Source of the DNA: Enterobacteriaceae bacterium 89
GTDB taxonomy: Bacteria > Pseudomonadota > Gammaproteobacteria > Enterobacterales > Enterobacteriaceae
Assembly (NCBI GenBank): GCA_014156375.1
Contig: RQJH01000003.1
Location: forward strand, 372,001-436,000
Reading direction: 5' to 3'
Length of the DNA stretch: 64,000 bases
A program made the position numbers and the translations under genes. The notes beneath the pieces are model-generated. The model ran no database searches. It worked only from the letters and a program-made list of their open reading frames with translations, and was not told the origin of the DNA. Positions 62,741-64,000 of the stretch are shown in pieces (the stretch's first letter is position 1; the number at the start of each line of letters is the position of its first letter).

Positions 62741-64000
62741 ATGGAAAAAAATCACTACCAACAGCTCACCCGCACTTTCCAGCGTTTATCCCGTTTTTCC
62801 CACCTCGGTTCGATTGCTCACTGGGACATGGCGGCGATGATGCCAGCCGGTGGCAGCGAGGCGCGCGGGGAAGCGTTAGCGGAACTCGGCGTGCTGCAAC
62901 ATCAGATCCTCACCGACAAAAAAGTCGCTGAGTGGCTGGCAGGCGCGCAGCAGGAAAATCTGAGCGACGATGAGCAGGCGAACCTGCGTGAAATGACGCG
63001 GGCTTACCAACAGGCGGCACTGCTGCCGGAAAGCCTGGTGGAAGCCAAATCACTGGCGGGAAACCGCTGCGAGCACGCCTGGCGCACCCAGCGTAAAAAC
63101 AACGACTGGGCTGGTTTCGCCCCTAATCTGCAAGAAGTTGTGCGCCTGAGCCGTGAAGAAGCCAGGATCCGCGCCGAAGCCAGCGGTGGCAAGCCGTACG
63201 ATGCGCTGCTGGATATCTACGAACCAGGCATGACCAGCAGCCGTCTTGACGTGCTGTTTGCCGATCTGAAAAGCTGGCTACCCGACCTGCTGCAAAAGGT
63301 GGTGGAGAAACAATCCGGCCAGACGCTAATCGACCCACAGGGTCCCTTCCCGACCGATTCCCAGCGTCAGCTCGGGCTGGATGCGATGGCCCTGCTCGGC
63401 TTTGATTTTAACGGCGGTCGTCTGGACGTCAGCTCTCATCCTTTCTGTGGCGGCGTGCCGGAAGATGTGCGCATCACTACACGTTACGATGAAAACGATT
63501 TGCTTAGCGCGTTATTTGGCGTGATCCACGAAACCGGACATGCGCGCTATGAACAGAATCTGCCACGCCAATGGGCTGGACAGCCGGTGGCTCAGGCGCG
63601 CTCGATGGGCGTGCATGAATCGCAAAGTCTGTTTTTCGAAATGCAGCTTGGCCGCAGCAATGCGTTTCTGAAACAACTGCTGCCGATGATCCAACAGCGC
63701 TTTGGCAATCAGCCTGCTTTCACGCTCGATAACTTTACTGCCTGGAGCCAGCGCGTAGAGCGCGGGTATATTCGCGTCGATGCCGACGAAGTCAGCTATC
63801 CGGCTCACGTGATCCTGCGTTATGAAATTGAAAGCGCGCTGATCAACGGAGAGATTGAGGTCGAGGATATTCCGGCGCTGTGGAATGAAAAAATGCAGCA
63901 GTATCTGGGGCTCTCTACGGAAGGGAATTACCGCAATGGCTGCATGCAGGACATCCACTGGACCGACGGCGGCTTTGGTTACTTCCCGTCTTATACCTTA
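62741..64000 (+). CDS. M32-family metallocarboxypeptidase, cut by the window edge
   Basis: The frame is open from the ATG at 62741 to the last base, giving 420 codons of a family normally about 500 aa. The family (Taq carboxypeptidase 1) removes C-terminal residues from peptides using zinc. The zinc motif HETGH (in VIHETGHARYEQNLP, near residue 260) and the conserved HESQSLFFEMQLGRS are present. A GGAG element lies about ten bases before the ATG. It is absent from E. coli at this place. The C-terminal part is beyond the window. Confidence 0.92.
   Translation, partial: MEKNHYQQLTRTFQRLSRFSHLGSIAHWDMAAMMPAGGSEARGEALAELGVLQHQILTDKKVAEWLAGAQQENLSDDEQANLREMTRAYQQAALLPESLVEAKSLAGNRCEHAWRTQRKNNDWAGFAPNLQEVVRLSREEARIRAEASGGKPYDALLDIYEPGMTSSRLDVLFADLKSWLPDLLQKVVEKQSGQTLIDPQGPFPTDSQRQLGLDAMALLGFDFNGGRLDVSSHPFCGGVPEDVRITTRYDENDLLSALFGVIHETGHARYEQNLPRQWAGQPVAQARSMGVHESQSLFFEMQLGRSNAFLKQLLPMIQQRFGNQPAFTLDNFTAWSQRVERGYIRVDADEVSYPAHVILRYEIESALINGEIEVEDIPALWNEKMQQYLGLSTEGNYRNGCMQDIHWTDGGFGYFPSYTL

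Noticed and set aside
1-64000. tRNA, rRNA, CRISPR, IS or prophage genes
   Set aside because: I saw no cloverleaf-like tRNA segment, rRNA motif, regularly spaced repeat, transposase or integrase anywhere in the window.

Overview
The window is a chromosomal segment of a gamma-proteobacterium of the family Enterobacteriaceae. Gene order follows the Escherichia coli uxaB-yneG-glsB-sad-yneJ-sotB-marCRAB-eamA-ydeE-mgtS-dcp-ydfG-rspR-ydfI-ydfJ-rspBA-ynfABCD-speG-ynfE-dmsD-clcB-ynfK-mlc-ynfLM backbone almost gene for gene, with REP (BIME) palindromes in several gaps. It is not E. coli or Salmonella: it has a class A beta-lactamase gene between sotB and marC, an OsmU-type osmoprotectant ABC transporter between dmsD and clcB (as in Salmonella), an M32 carboxypeptidase after ynfM, and several accessory inserts. 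The genus cannot be fixed from sequence alone; an Enterobacter/Leclercia/Kosakonia/Citrobacter-like organism is my inference. No rRNA, tRNA, CRISPR array, IS element or prophage was seen.

Layout. 1-6.9 kb: a methyltransferase, an NAD(P) glutamate dehydrogenase, a hexapeptide acyltransferase, tam, a GNAT-bestrophin pair and a Tat-exported agmatine-deiminase-like enzyme. 6.9-18.4 kb: uxaB, three consecutive diguanylate cyclases, yneG-glsB, a chemoreceptor, sad and its neighbour LysR gene yneJ. 18.4-26.1 kb: tandem PhzF genes, a hicAB toxin-antitoxin pair, sotB, the beta-lactamase, marC, the mar operator and marRAB, and eamA. 26.3-34.4 kb: ydeE, then an accessory block (XRE regulator and SDR, exported nucleosidase with a PurR-like box, zinT with a Zur box, MetE-like enzyme, rhodanese and FtrA-type regulator), then the 31-aa protein MgtS. 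34.2-45.4 kb: a small basic ORF, dcp, ydfG and the rspR-ydfI-transporters-rspB-rspA sugar-acid locus, with no Qin prophage. 45.6-52.5 kb: ynfA, ynfB, speG, ynfC, an Hcp remnant followed by an AT-rich exported protein gene, ynfD, then ynfE and dmsD with ynfF, ynfG and ynfH missing. 52.8-64 kb: osmYXWV, a lipoprotein with a TolA C-terminal-like domain, clcB, bioD2, mlc, ynfL, ynfM, a 30-aa ORF and a truncated M32 carboxypeptidase.

How the genes work together. The mar locus couples a stress regulator to export: marA, eamA, sotB and ydeE are neighbours, and a marbox-like site precedes ydeE. The rsp locus assembles uptake (two transporters), oxidoreduction (YdfI, RspB) and dehydration (RspA) of hexonates under the GntR regulator RspR. 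The glsB, sad, gdh and agmatine-deiminase genes suggest a theme of nitrogen and glutamate/GABA metabolism. The most notable items are the chromosomal beta-lactamase, which looks closer to TEM than to SHV, the Hcp-remnant/orphan exported gene pair, the TolA-domain lipoprotein, and three small unannotated ORFs.
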